In this document: piece after piece, positions 1 to 11,849 of the stretch
Position numbering within the stretch: the stretch's first letter is position 1
Layout of the letters: the number at the start of each line of letters is the position of its first letter
Assembly: GCA_003586115.2 (NCBI GenBank)
Contig: QVOM02000073.1
Span: 28,012,006-28,076,005 of the forward strand
DNA from: Salvator merianae
Taxonomy: Eukaryota > Chordata > Lepidosauria > Squamata > Teiidae
Reading direction: 5' to 3'
DNA: 64,000 nucleotides
Position numbers and translations under genes: made by a program
The notes under the pieces: model-generated
What the model was told of the DNA's origin: nothing
What the model saw: only the letters and a program-made list of their open reading frames with translations
The model's database searches: none

Positions 1-993
1 AGAGGGGAAGGCACCCCAAAGGGAAGGTGCTACCACTGAGAAGGCCCGTCAGTGAGCTTTTGTAAGATGGTATTTTGTATTACATGGAACTCACAGCAAG
101 ACCTCTCCAGATGATCTCAGGAATCTTTCAGACTTATGACAGGAAGGTGTTCTTTAAGATACCATGATTTCAAGTTGTTTTGGGCTTTACATGCCAAACA
201 TAAAACCTTGAACCTAGCCTGGAAGCTAATTAGCAGTCAGAGCAATTGTTTAAGCGCAGGTGTAATGTGTGTCCTATCTGACACCTTACTCAACAACCTT
301 GCTGCCCCAGTTTGCCCCAGTTGCAGTTTCCAGAAAGATGCAGCAGTAGCCCTACATAGACTGAATAGTCTAAATGTGAGGTTCCCAAAGTACGGACAGC
401 AATGGGTAGGCTATTCCAGTCAGGTACGTGTGTAGTTGGTATGCCAGTCAAAGCTGGTGACAGGCACTCTTGATCACAGAGGTCACCTGAGCCTCCATGA
501 ACAACAACAACAACAACAACAAAAAGTTCCTATAGCATCCCCAGACTACATACCTGTTATTTCTGAGGGAGTACAGCCCCATTAGAATCCTCAGTTCCTG
601 GACCTTGGTACTTACCCACAGGATCAGGATTTAACTTCAGTTTATAGGCCTTCATCTAGCCTATTACTGGATCCAGGAATTGCACTGGGACATTAACAGC
701 CTCTTCTGATTGAGATGTTATGGACAAATGGATCTGAATGTCAACAGCAGTACTACTACTGCTACACCTACCATTACTACTATTTATTTTTAATGCCTCT
801 TTCACCAAAGGACGGAACAAAAAACATGTACAATTAAAAGACAGACAAAACAAACAAAATATCTATCTATCTATATAAAAATGAAACACTACATGTCAGT
901 CAATATACTGGGCTAAAGATGGTGAGAAACAGCTAGCAAGCTGACCCTGGAAGGTGTTATAAGGAGCTGCTAGTTACTTGTTTGATTAGGCCC
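1..993. other. non-coding stretch, no gene recognised
   Basis: Short ORFs here (up to 99 codons) have no recognisable domain and no support. The stretch holds a short (ACA)n tract at 500-525 and four ATCT units near 861-874. It is the 3' flank of the minus-strand LINE that starts at 994. Confidence 0.6.
500..525. repeat. (ACA)n microsatellite
   Basis: About eight uninterrupted trinucleotide units are read directly, followed by a short A run. Confidence 0.9.
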
Positions 994-1043
994 TTATTCA
1001 TTCATTCATTCATTTATTTATTTATTTATTTATTTATTTATTG
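994..1043 (-). repeat. 3' tail microsatellite of the LINE
   Basis: On the plus strand this reads as ATTC units followed by ATTT units, ending at the LINE 3' UTR. It is the priming and tail repeat of the element rather than an independent microsatellite. Confidence 0.85.
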
Positions 1044-1225
1044 GACTTATATGCCGCCCCTCTCCGGAGACTCGGGGCGGCTTACAACATATAAAATACA
1101 AAACAATAGTAATCACATCCTCCGTCCAATTAACAATCAAATCTAAAAATCCCCGAACCTAATACACATTCTAACTAAACATTCACACTATACAATCATA
1201 CAGCCAAACGGGCAGAGTATCAAAC

Positions 1226-4200
1226 TCAGCGGCCCCAGGCCTGCTGCCAAAAATGTGTTTTTAAAATCCTCCGGAAGGCCAGGAGAGTAGGGGCAGTACG
1301 GATCTCTAGGGGGAGCTGATTCCACAGGGTCGGAGCCGCCACAGAGAAGGCTCTTCCCCTAGGGCCTGCCAGCCGACAATGATTGGCTGACGGGACCTGG
1401 AGAAGGCCAACTCTGTGGCTCCTGACCGGCTGCTGGGATACATGAGGCAGGAGACGGTCCCGTAAGTAACCTGGTCCTAAGCCATGTAGGGCTTTATAGG
1501 TAAGCACCAACACTTTGAATTGGGTACGGAGACTAACCGGCAACCAATGCAGCTTGCGGAGTGCTGGAGAGACACTGGCATATCTAGGTAAGCCAGAGAT
1601 AGCTCGCGCGACTGCATTTTGGACTACCTGCAGTCTTCAGACACTCTTCAAAGGTAGCCCCATGTAGAGAGCATTGCAGTAATCGATCCTCGAGGTGATG
1701 AGGGGGTGAGCGACTGTAAGGAGAGACTTCCTATCCAGATAAGGCCGTAACTGATGGACTAACCGAACCTGGGCAAATGTTCCCCTCTCCACAGCCGACA
1801 GGTGTTGTTCCAAGGTCAGCTGTGGATCAAGGAGAACACCCAGGTTGCGGACCTTCTCCGAGGAGGTCAGCAATTCCCTCCCCCAGAGTAATGGATGGAC
1901 AGATGGACTTGTCCTTGGGAGGCAACACCCACAGCCATTCCATCTTGTCAGGGTTGAGCCTAAGCCTGTTGACACCCATCCAGACCCTGACAGCCTCCAG
2001 ACACTGGCACATTACCTCGATCGCTTCACTGAATTGATGTGGGGTGGAAATGTACAGCTGAGTGTCATCAGCGTATTGATGGTAACTCACCCCGTAATGA
2101 TGGATGATCTCACCCAGCGGTTTCATGTAAATGTTAAATAGCGGGGGGGGGGGGAGGACAGACCCCTGAGGCACCCCACAAGTGAGGGGCCTAGGGGCCG
2201 ACCTCTGCCCCCCTACTAACACTGACTGCAACCGACCGGACAGGTAGGAAGAGAACCATCGTAAAACGGTGGCTCCCACTCCCAACCCCTCCAGCCGGTG
2301 CAGAAGGATACCATGGTCGATGGTATCGAAAGCCGCCAAGAGGTCAAGAAGCACCAGGATAGAGGAATAACCCCTATCTCAGGCCCGCCAGAGATCATCC
2401 ATCAGTGCGACCAAAGCGGTCTCAGTGCTGTAACCGGGCCTGAAACCAGACTGCCGAGGGCCTAGATAATCGGCTTCATCCAAGGACCACTGGAGCTGGA
2501 GCACCACCACCTTCTCAACAACCTTCCCTATAAAGGGAAGGTTGGAGACAGGACGATAGTCGTTGAAAACAGCTTGGTTCAGGGAAGGCTTCTTGAGGAG
2601 GGGGCGCACAATTGCCTCCTTGTAGGGAGCCGGAAATGACCCCTCCCTCAAAGAAGCATTAACAATCGCCTGGACCCAGCCCCGTGTCACCTCCCTGCTG
2701 GTTGAAACCAGCCAGGAGGGACATGGATCCAATAGGCAGGTGGCAGAGCTTACAGCTCCAATAGCCTTGTCCACTTCATCAGGCGTCACAGGTTCAAACT
2801 CTCCCCATATAATCGGACAAAGACGTGCCCCAGTCACCTCGACTGACTCGTTGTCAGACGACACTGCTTCCCAGTCGGAGTCCAGGTCTGCCCGAATCTG
2901 AGCGACTTTGTCTGCGAAAAACTTATTAAAATCCTCAGCACTACCCTGCATGGGCTCTTCCCCTGCCCCCACACCAAGGAGAGAGCGAGTCACCCTGAAC
3001 AGGGTGGCTGGGCGAGATTCCGCAGACGCAATCACTATGGAAAGATATGTCGATCTTGCCACCTTGATCGCCACAAGGTAAGACTGAATGTAAGAACTTA
3101 GTTGTGTTCGGTCAGACTCAGATTTACTGGCCCTCCAACGGCTCTCTAGATGTCTCTTCTGGTGTTTCATCCCCCTGAGCTCCTCGGTGAACCAAGGAGA
3201 TCTCCTAGGTCTACTACCACAGAGAGGTCGCAAAGGCGCAATCCGATCAAGAGCCCCCTTCGCGGCTACATTCCAGGCCATTGCCAGGGACTCCACCGAA
3301 TTGTGTATAAGCGAGTCCGGTACTTCCCCAAGTGCCCTCTGAAAGCCCTTCGGGTCCATTAAGCCTCTGGGGTGGAACCACCTAATTGGTTCCGCCTCCC
3401 TACGGGGAAGGATTGGCATCCTGAAGTCAAGCCATAGCAGAAAATGATCTGACCATGACAAGGGCATAATGTCTAAGCCCCTTAAATTCAGATCATTACT
3501 CAACTGCCCCAAGAGGAATACCATATCGGGTGTGTGTCTCCCCTCGTGAGTCGGGCCCTGAACTACCTGGGTCAGGTCCATGGTTGCCATGGAAGCCATG
3601 AACTCCTGCGCCAACTCCGAGGATTCGCCGAGTGATGGCACATTAAAGTCCCCCAAGACTATTAGTCTGGGAGACTCAACGATCAACCTGGCCACCTCCT
3701 CAAGTAGTGCAGGCAGGGCAGTCGACACGTAGCTGGAAGGCAGGTTCGCGAGCAACAGGCCCACCTGAACCCCTAGGTCCAACCTCACAAAGAGGACCTC
3801 ACAACCCGCAATCTCGGGAGCAGTGACCCTGCGTAGGTCAAGAGTCTTCCAGGAAATAATCGTCACTCCTCCCCTCCTTCCCTGGGGTCGCGGCTGGTGC
3901 CACACCTGAAACCCGGCTGGGCAGATTTCCGAGAGAGGAACACCACCCTCGGGGCCCAGCCAGGTTTCAGTCACACACGCCAGGTCAGCCTCCTCGTCCA
4001 AAAGCAAGTCCCGAATGAGGGGAGCTTTATTATTAACTGGCCTAGCATTGAGAAGCAGCAGTCTGAGCTCAGGGCCTGGACTTTGCCTATCACCAGTACT
4101 ACGGGTTGAGCTAGATGGTCCTGAGGGGCCAGAAGGAGGAACCACTTTCAAGCAGCGGGTTCTCGTTCGCCGAGAGCAGCCTACCGCCCGGCTCCTGCCG

Positions 4201-4277
4201 TATCTGCCTCTCCCCAACAGGACCGGTATCCTCCTTACAGTCCAAAGTGAAGGACCGGTATCCTCCTTACAGTCCAA
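1226..4277 (-). pseudogene. CR1/L2-group ORF2 (endonuclease-reverse transcriptase), disrupted
   Basis: The first open segment (4277 to 2379, 632 codons) holds the endonuclease: an N-terminal LNARPVNNK stretch, TETW with the catalytic Glu, GDFN, and a SWSDH near the end of the domain. The reverse transcriptase follows, with DYRPVSNL and SGFRPGYSTETALV. A TGA at 2381-2379 interrupts the frame, which continues unshifted from 2354 with AFDTIDH, GVPQGSVL and the catalytic YADDTQLY. A frameshift near 1860-1885 moves reading to the frame of 1975-1637 (NLGVLLDPQLTL). A second in-frame TGA at 1639-1637 precedes the C-terminal part (1543-1226, with GLGPGYL and FSVAAPTLWNQLP). Both TGAs sit where CGA (Arg) is expected, consistent with CpG decay. 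The total of about 1,017 codons is close to a complete ORF2. The element cannot make an intact protein. Confidence 0.9.
2143..2155. repeat. poly(G) run within the LINE RT
   Basis: This homopolymer (poly-C in the sense strand) lies between the GVPQGSVL and LFNIYMKPL motifs and gives a run of prolines where the family usually has Ser-Pro-Met. It adds about one residue and keeps the frame. It is either a slippage expansion or a sequencing-length uncertainty. Confidence 0.7.
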
Positions 4278-4282
4278 AGTGA
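4219..4282 (-). repeat. 32-bp perfect tandem duplication at the LINE 5' region
   Basis: Units 4219-4250 and 4251-4282 are identical. They overlap the start of the endonuclease-RT reading frame. Such repeats in a 5' region may be internal promoter units or a local duplication, and which it is cannot be told from the sequence. Confidence 0.9.
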
Positions 4283-4366
4283 AGCCAGAAGCAGCAAGTA
4301 GCAGTCTCTCAGGTTAGTGCAGTGCAGTGCAGATGGAGAGGCTGTTACATATCTCAGACAGCAAGG

Positions 4367-4819
4367 GCCTGTTCACACTTACACGCTAGTGAGCATCTGC
4401 ATGCTCACTAGGGAAGTGCTTCTGCATTTCATAGAGGCCTTAGCAATTGCGAGGAACTACCACTGATCCCAATTGCTACTAGTTGTAGAGCACAAAATTG
4501 TGCCCCACAGCTGTACCCAGAGCAATTGGACTGCTGCTGGTATGCAGCATTCACACCTACTTCCTGGTGCAAACACTGTAGGCTGCAGTGTGACTGCAAC
4601 TGCACAGTTGTGCACCACATCCCTAGTCACTATGGCAACAGCTAGACATTTCCCCAGCCACTATCATGGTGAGGCAGCCAGCATTCACATTATCAGTGCT
4701 GGAAGACCATTTTCGGCTTATTCTAGCCCTCGCAGTGTGGATGACCACCACACCGCAGGGACTATTCCACCTTGGAATATTCAGATGTGAACATTCCAAG
4801 GTGGAAAGTGCAAAAAGCC
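4367..4819 (+). mobile_element. unclassified dispersed repeat, copy 1
   Basis: This segment resembles, in opposite orientation, the segment at 10997-11443. Both begin with a GGGYCTGTTCACA-like motif, include a shared stretch around CATCACACC...GTGTGGATG, and end with AGGTGGAAAGTGC. Spurious translations of the two copies align (for example CTTSLVTM with CTTFLVTM, and SVDDHHT with SVDGHHT), which shows sequence relatedness rather than coding. The ends (GGGCCTGTTCACAC and, inverted, GGGCTTTTTGCACTT) are weakly alike, so a non-autonomous DNA transposon is my best guess. Confidence 0.6.
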
Positions 4820-5132
4820 CCCCAAACCACCTCTCACATTGGTAAGTCTATCTGGGCTGAAGATCGTCTTCTTCCCTGCAGCAATGTTTCAGCTTCTAGA
4901 AACATGAGTCCACAAGCATAGCCAATGAAACTGTCTGAAACGTTTCCCTTATTCATTCTCTGAGATTCAAAGATGTTTGCACTACTGTTTGAAGGTGGAA
5001 CTTTCCTCCATGTAAGGAAGGGAAAAAATGGTGATATGCAGGCTGGAAAACAGTGATTTGCACTAGAAAACAAGTGATTTGCACAATGAAGAGCAACAAA
5101 CAGGAAAGTGTTGTTGTTGTTTTCCTGATACA

Positions 5133-5930
5133 TTTTTTTTTTATTATTTTAAAATATATAAAACAGGTATTATTCCCAACAGGGCACATTCACACATTAG
5201 TCTTTGTTTATTACATGTTGACTTTCTCCTTCTTCAAAAGTTTTTTCTAGGTTTCATGTTTCCTGCCCCTCCTGTTTCTCAGTTCCTTTCTTCTTTTGAC
5301 TTGTTTTCTTTCTTCTTTCCTCTTCAAATCTAGCAGTAACAAGTTCATTCTCTAATTCTTGTAGAAAGTCAACAAAGGGTGCATAGACAATTGTAGCTGC
5401 AGCCACCATATTTTGAATTAAGACCTTAACATTATCAAAGTTATCCTCTACTATACCTAATAGATAAAATTCTGGTTTAAAAGGAATATTGAATCTTTAA
5501 GATCTTCTGCATAACTGTAAATATTTGCACTCTTTTCTTTCTTTCTTTTTTGCTTTTGAACAGACCCACCACATGTGATAAAAAGTACCTTCTTGTGTTT
5601 TACATTTCTAACACTTACTTGACAAACTTTGATACATTTTATGGGGTGTTAAATACCATCTATATATCATCTTTTTTATGTATATTATTTTGAAACATTA
5701 CACACAGTAAATATATCTTTAATTCAAAGTTTTCCCCACTGTTTCATCCGTATGTTATAATTGAAATTCCTAACCCATGTTATCATCTATTCCTTGACTT
5801 GCTCTTGTTCCAATTTGATCTTCAAAAGTAATTTGTACATCACACCTCAAGTTCTCCTTCCCATTTCTGCTTTCTATTTCAAATTTCAGCTTCCTTTTAT
5901 CTTCTCTGAATACATCCACAAACTGTGCAA
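5133..5930 (-). mobile_element. L1-like LINE fragment: ORF2 C-terminus and 3' UTR
   Basis: Reading the minus strand with frame changes gives motifs of the L1 ORF2 C-terminal region: a RWYLTPHKMYQ-like piece near 5650-5620, then TQEGTFYHMWWVCSKAK at about 5605-5550, then FKPEFYLLGIVEDNF at about 5490-5435 and a VAAATIVYA piece just downstream. A CTTT-type tract (about 5530-5550) is inserted between the last two blocks. A 3' UTR follows and ends in a poly(A) tail, seen as a T run at 5133-5142. The fragment is 5'-truncated and has many stops and frameshifts, so it is dead. The L1 assignment rests on the HMWW-C and LLGIVEDNF blocks. Confidence 0.75.
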
Positions 5931-5939
5931 ACAAATAGG

Positions 5940-7079
5940 AAGTTTTCAGATGGGAAACCTAAGGTTGCTGCTAAGAGAAAAATTGGCATTAAAGGCCAGA
6001 AAATTCATTTTGAAAGCTCTTTAATGTGTATTAGAGGTGGAATGGTAACGCTAGTTTCTGAATGCCTCCACCTCTAAGTCTCCTCCAAGGCACAATTTTC
6101 AGACATCAGAGATATGGTGTTGAGATCTCAAAATAATAGAGTTATAATAATGTTGTTAGATTGTCTATTTATAAGAGGCATAATAAACCTCTAGAATGTA
6201 AATAGGACAAAATAAAAAGTAGCTGTATTCACATGACTAGTATCTTCCAGTGGTATAGCTAGTGCCATTTTCTCTTCACTCTTGAAGCATGGGGGGTGGG
6301 TGGGGGTGAGGTATATTGCAGACCCCTGAAGAATATAGAGACACTGTGACACTGTTATTGCACTGACAACATCCACCACGGCAGTTATTACCTGACTGTT
6401 GTGTAGTGAGGAGTGTGAAAAAAGTACTGAAAAAGGCCTTCACAGCAGCTCATCCTGTACCTTTTTGGAAGTTGTTCCCCTAACTTCAAAACAGGCATCT
6501 CTTGCTTAGATGTCTGGGCAACCCAGCTGGAAGGCAGACATAGTGTGAGCTATTAAGTCTGTGTAGCATACCCTAAGTATGTGATTAATAAGATAAAGTT
6601 TAGATCATTTGAAATGTTTTTGTTGACACTGCCAATATATTATGCTATATTTACATAAAATATATTGGATCCCTAATGCCAATTGTTATTGTCCCAGGCA
6701 GCAGGATGAAGCACATTGATTTCCGAAACTGGAGGTAATTTCCTCTATTCAGAAAAGTAAATGAGAGAAAAATACAAGGAAATGTGGTAAAACCACTGGG
6801 GAGATTATTGACCTTCGTAAAAGTAGATGAGCTATGAACTGTATTTCCTATTTGTCCCAAGTTGTAACTTTTCATTATTGGTTTGTGTGGTGTTTTCTGG
6901 GGAAGAACTGTTCTTTGTAGCATATTTACTACAGGAAATCAGGCTCATTTCCTTTATATATCTAGAGAGATTCATATGCCTCCACAGAGAAAATGTACTC
7001 GATTTTGTTATGAAGAAATGAACAAAATAGCAAACCTGGTGAGGGGATTATTAATCAGGGATAAATTGAACTAGCTTTG
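5940..7079. other. AT-rich non-coding stretch
   Basis: I see no gene or repeat family here. ORFs of 60-90 codons have no domain signature. Confidence 0.5.
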
Positions 7080-7930
7080 TGAAAGTTGTTACAGCTATGT
7101 CAAATACATGTGTCAATGCTGCAGATGCTGGACCTATATAATACTGGTGTTATTTAAATATTCTAGATGTGTTTAACTTCAATGCCTGGAAATAGACTCC
7201 CAAGATTGTGTCTTGAAGAACAAGCCAGGAATGAGAGCAAATACTCATCGGTGCATAAATTATATAATATTATTTCCTACTGTGGACTTTCCCCACAAGT
7301 GCTAGGGCATATTGACCAGTCAGCCAGAGATGTTTTCAAGCAGTGGGTGATGGATATTAGTGCACAAAATGATATTGCCACTCTGTCTAATTTAAAATCA
7401 CTAAAATGGCTAGCACAAAGACTATTTTTCCAGCTTGAAAAGTATTTAGATGACAAAATGCCCTACCAGTAAAGGAAGCAATTCACCCATGTATGTTTTG
7501 AATTATTTGATTCCATGGTGAAGCTGGGGAGGTACCACCAGGTGCCATAGAATGAAAGACTGTGTGTTTGTGGCATGCCAGCAGTTGAAGATCTCTCCCA
7601 TATCCTGTTTGTTTGTCAGCTCTATTCTTCAATTAGAACAACTTATCTGGGCCCCCATTTACAAAAGGTAAACCATAGGAATGTAGGAAGTAAACTGACT
7701 TATATTCTTCAGGGAGAAAACATTCAGATAACTTACAGGGTAGCCCTATTCTTTGCTAAGCCTGTCCAACTTAGGAAATCATTCATTGATCAGAATGTGG
7801 CATAGGGAAAGGGGGATGGGGATAGATAATTATGTTATTCTTCTTTTGAATTATGATTTTTCACATTATGATTATGTTTTTATTTATAATTTTGATATGG
7901 TTGAAAGACTAATCAATAAACTAAACTGAA
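7080..7930 (+). mobile_element. LINE 3' fragment with C-terminal CCHC motif (R4/Dong-like?)
   Basis: The reading frames at 7167-7472 and 7575-7805 fit the C-terminal region of a non-LTR retrotransposon. The second frame, extended upstream of its Met, has Cys at 7563 and 7569, His at 7599 and Cys at 7614 (C-x1-C-x9-H-x4-C), within CGMPAVEDLSHILFVC. That is the usual position and shape of the LINE C-terminal zinc knuckle. The 3' end reads AATCAATAAACTAAACTGAA, resembling squamate LINE tails. The two segments are in the same frame but are separated by stop codons. I lean towards the R4/Dong lineage, but this is from memory of family style and should be held loosely. Confidence 0.6.
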
Positions 7931-10220
7931 GCTCTGAATATTCTAGCTATTTCTGGGCTTTCACTGATTTCACCTGTACAAGATCAGGGGTTCCTATAGC
8001 ATATTATGTTGGTTACTATTTTGCAAGACCAAGGATCCCATAAGGAAATGTCAGACAGAGGTAAGCGATCACTATTAGGGAAAACTTGGTCTCATTGCCT
8101 GCATCTGGAGTCACCCATAATTTCCCCTGACATGGATATTATCCTGAACTGAAATCATAATATGCAGGGGCAAATCTAAGGTAAAATAGGTCTCTGGTGA
8201 AGAAAACGGGAAAGATCTCTCCTAGAAGGTAGACTGAGACAAAAAAACATGCCAAGCTCAGCAGCCAGCCAAAAGCACCCCCCTTGTTTACTGGGCTCCT
8301 GGCAAGAAGCTGAGCTTGCCCAAAGGTAGTTTTTGCCCTGGTAGTGTAGCTGGTGGTCATATAGGAAAACAGCACAATTCAAATTATAATAGCTTTAATG
8401 TTAAAACAACAGAATCAAGTATGTTGTGTATAACTGGAATCATTTAGCCCTTTAGAAAGCAGTGAGCAGATGCCAATCATGCAGCCACAGGTGAGATTAA
8501 GTCCCATGTATACCTGGGCTTTACTGTAATCTGTGTAGAAGAACATGTCTGCACAACAACCCTAGGCATGTATGATGAGGCACATTCAGGAAAGAAATCT
8601 GCCAAACAGGATCTACGTTGTAGGCCATAAAATCTAAAACACATATGTGAACAGTGTGACCAATATTCAGCACACAATGTTCACACGCAGGTGTAGGCAG
8701 CCTGTATGATATTCATAGCAGTCTGAGTGTGTGTTGTGTGTGTGAAACACACTCTGTATGTATATGTGTGGTCTAATATGCAGGTAGATTGTTTCAAGCT
8801 CCTGCCAAGATGATTACACTAGGTACTAAAGCTGGCATAATTAGATATCCTTTTCAACTGATATTCCATCTAGAAACTACTGAGGTTGAGAATGGTGGAT
8901 GTAGTTGCCTATGCCTTTTGATACTAGTTGGGGTATAAATAAGATGGAATGTTTGTTAGTTCTGACCAAAGACTTAGTTACAGTTATTATTTATTTTACT
9001 TTTGCACTCATTCACATCTGAAATCTCTTTGGCTCTCCCATCAAATACCTGTCTTCCAATTGCAATATGCAGATTTAGGAATTTGAGTGAAGCAAGAAAT
9101 ACACACAGACGGTATCAGGAATACAGTTAGCAGCGAATACCTATACCCTTGTACAACAGGACAATGTGCACTGGTGTTTGTATGCTAGGTTTCTATATGT
9201 CTGATTCATCATCTCGTTGCTCCAATTCAACCCTCAACAAATCACTTAAAAAACTAAAAAAAAAAAATGTAGCTAGTGCTTTTAACATGTTTTACTATCT
9301 CTTCTTATGATGCAGCAAAGGCAATTTACACATGGAGATTGGCTTCATGAGATCAAACATCATAAACTTGTTCTTGGCAGGGAAGAAAGGGGGAAAAAAT
9401 CCCCTGCCACTTCATAACACAGTAACTTTTTCAGAGTGTCAGAACTCAGTGAAACTGAATGTTGAAAGATTCAAGTCCAATAAAAGGAAGATATTTTTCA
9501 CTCAGCACTTAGTCTAAAAAAAAAAAAAGGTGTCAGAAGATGCAGTGATGATAACCAGTTTAAATAGTTTAAAAGAGAATTAAATGAAGAATATGTTTTA
9601 AAATGGACATCTTGAGTATGAAAGGTGTTATGCTTCTGACTATGTGTGTGAGAGGACAATACTAGGGTGAACTTTTGCTCCCATATCTTCCTGTCTGATT
9701 GGCCACTGATGTTAGCATGACACTGGTAATATTATGTTTTGTTTGATTCTGTAAGTCTATATTACGCGTATCCTCTTCTTTACATATTCTATATCTTGAC
9801 TCATACATACAAGTGTGTTTATGTGCAGGGTACACTAAGACAGACAAGCAAGCAAACAAAAAAACATTTGTGGTCAGCTGAGGGTTATGCCTAAAGAGCT
9901 CTGCTGGAGACTATGCAAAAAATTGATAAGGAAAAAAAGATATTTTGCAAACCTGCTCCATACCATGAGAAAGAGTTAAAATAAGGTGGAGAATGCTGAC
10001 CAGTGACAGGAAAGACTCTACCACTACTCTCAACTGAGCAAGTAGATCTAGCTTGTAAAAGTGCCTGAAAACAGAACAGAGATAAAATTAGAGACAAACT
10101 CTACAGATCTCCTGAGTGGTCCAATTCTCAAGCTCAATATTAAATCAACCTACAGTTGAGGCAAGATAAGATTCCTAGCTTCCATACAAGGCAAAGGAAA
10201 CAAGAGAGGAAGGGATGGGA
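7931..10220. other. non-coding stretch, no gene recognised
   Basis: AT-rich DNA with a GT-rich patch (about 8725-8770) and short A runs (9250, 9515). ORFs of 60-80 codons on both strands overlap each other and carry no domain. Confidence 0.5.
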
Positions 10221-10221
10221 T

Positions 10222-10440
10222 AGGAACGTAAGAGAAGCACATCTAGTCCAGCATCTTGGCTCTCACAGGATAGCCCACGGATTGCTTCTGGGCATTCTCA
10301 AGCAAAAGGCAAAGGCAAAACCTTCACCTGCTCTTGACTCCTGCAAATGCTCTTTACAGACATCCTGCCTGGATCTAATGACCTCCTTCAGTTTCCTCAG
10401 TGAAGGAATGAATTTCTTTGTAAGAATTTGAATGCACTTA
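10222..10440 (+). repeat. interspersed repeat, copy A (uninterrupted)
   Basis: This segment aligns with 22868-23390 over blocks including ATTGCTTCTGGGCA, TCTCAAGCAAAAG, CAAAACCTTCACCTG and CATCCTGCCTG. Copy A lacks the 137-bp MITE found in the other copy, so it serves as a paralogous empty site. I do not recognise the repeat family by name, though its style (AGAGAAGC...TAGTCCAGCAT) is common in reptile genomes. Confidence 0.7.
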
Positions 10441-10996
10441 TTTCCACAGTGCGAAAAAGCATGAGTTCGATTTACATATGGATTAGGTTACCCCCCAAAA
10501 GATATTAAAAAAAAAAAACCATGTATACTGAACAATGGATATTAGTCAAAAATGGGGTAAGTGACTGGGTGGCTAGGTAGGAGAGCCACGCCATTTTGGG
10601 ACCTGCCACCATAAGCCTATGGTCATTCTCCCCCTTCTCCATTATATCCGTCTCTCCTTGAACTGATAAAATAATACATGCTACTGTAAAAAGAATAAAG
10701 ATAGGAAAATTCTCAAAGTATTGATGGGTTGGATGTGGGCCAAAACATTTTTTCTGTGGTCATTGGCTTTATTTATTTTTATTTTTACATAGCTGACCAT
10801 TAAAAACCATCATCTTCAGTCAGCATTATCTATTTTACCAGCTCAGCATTCCATTTCCTCATGTCTCTACATGTATAGTTCAGCTATATTAGATAGAGCT
10901 GTACCTTTTTCACATTTATAATGACATGGAGCCCAATAGACATGAAATGAAATTAAGAGTAGAATGCTGTCTCAAGAAGAGTTTTTGCGACAGAAT

Positions 10997-11443
10997 GTCA
11001 TTTAGCACTTTCCACCTCAGAATTCAATCATTCTAAGATGGAACAGACCCCATGGTGTGATGGCCATCCACACTGTGAAGGCTGGAACAGCCCACTCGCA
11101 GTATGAATGCTGGCCACCTGCCATGACAGTAACTCAGGAAACATCCAGCCACTACCATGGTGACCAGAAATGTGGTGCATGACTGCACAACTGCAGCTGC
11201 ACCATGGCCTGTAGCATTTGCATTCAGAAGCAAGTGTGAACGCTGCTTACTGAGACCAGTCCCGTTGCTCGCAGTACAGTGTGGACAATGATTTAGCAGA
11301 GGGTAGGAAATGTGATCAGCCCACAGTTTAGTTGTCCACAGCTAATAGCATTCAGGAGTGTCTGCAGATGCTCCTGTATGCTTGGGCCTCTGCAGAATTC
11401 GGATGCACTGTGCTAGTGAGCGTCTGGATGTGAACAGACCCAT
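10997..11443 (-). mobile_element. unclassified dispersed repeat, copy 2 (inverted relative to copy 1)
   Basis: On the minus strand it starts with GGTCTGTTCACATCCAGACG and ends with GAGGTGGAAAGTGC, parallel to 4367-4819. It is of similar length (about 450 bp) and clearly diverged. Any ORF within it (for example 11233-11033) is a by-product. Confidence 0.6.
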
Positions 11444-11844
11444 ACTCTAGTTTGCCAGAAGTGAGAACATCAGCAGTATAGTCACTGCATTCCTGTTGCT
11501 CTTCTGGCTTGGCCTGAGGTGTCTGTGCAGATCTTGCCATAGTCTTGCCCAATAATTCAGCTGACTTTTGTAACTCTTTGGCCTTTAATATTGTCATTGC
11601 AAATAGAGCCTAAGCAACAGAATTTGGCAGAGTGCCCCTTCAGATTGCAGCTTTTCAAGCCCCCCAGCTGTCAAACCTGAAGAGCTGTTCAGCTTCTGTG
11701 AGCTGCAGCCACTGTTTTGCCTCTTCCTGGTGGGCATTCTTGTAATTTGATCTTCCTTCTGGCTGATCTTTCTGTGATCTATGTGTGTAAGTCTGACCAA
11801 GCTTGCAGGCTGCTCTTGGATTCTCATTTCCTACCCTCTGCTAA
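11293..11844. repeat. 20-bp perfect inverted repeat, arms 532 bp apart (outer to inner)
   Basis: The sequence at 11293-11312 (TTAGCAGAGGGTAGGAAATG) is the exact reverse complement of 11825-11844. One arm lies inside the copy-2 repeat and the other outside it. The arms could mark another inserted element or a local inverted duplication. Confidence 0.75.
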
Positions 11845-11849
11845 TCTTC

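Larger units (their letters stand above)
994..4340 (-). mobile_element. CR1/L2-group non-LTR retrotransposon, nearly full-length ORF2
   Basis: This LINE runs from about 4340 (5' side) to 994 (3' end) on the minus strand. Its 3' end carries an AAAT/AATG-type tandem tail (994-1043) preceded by a GC-rich hairpin-like segment (about 1050-1085) typical of the 3' UTR of this group. The body encodes an apurinic-type endonuclease followed by a reverse transcriptase and the C-terminal region of CR1/L2-group ORF2 proteins. No ORF1 is visible upstream, so the 5' end is probably truncated near 4340; a 32-bp tandem repeat lies at the 5' side. The CR1, L2 and L3 clades share these features. I cannot separate them without a tree. 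Confidence 0.9.
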
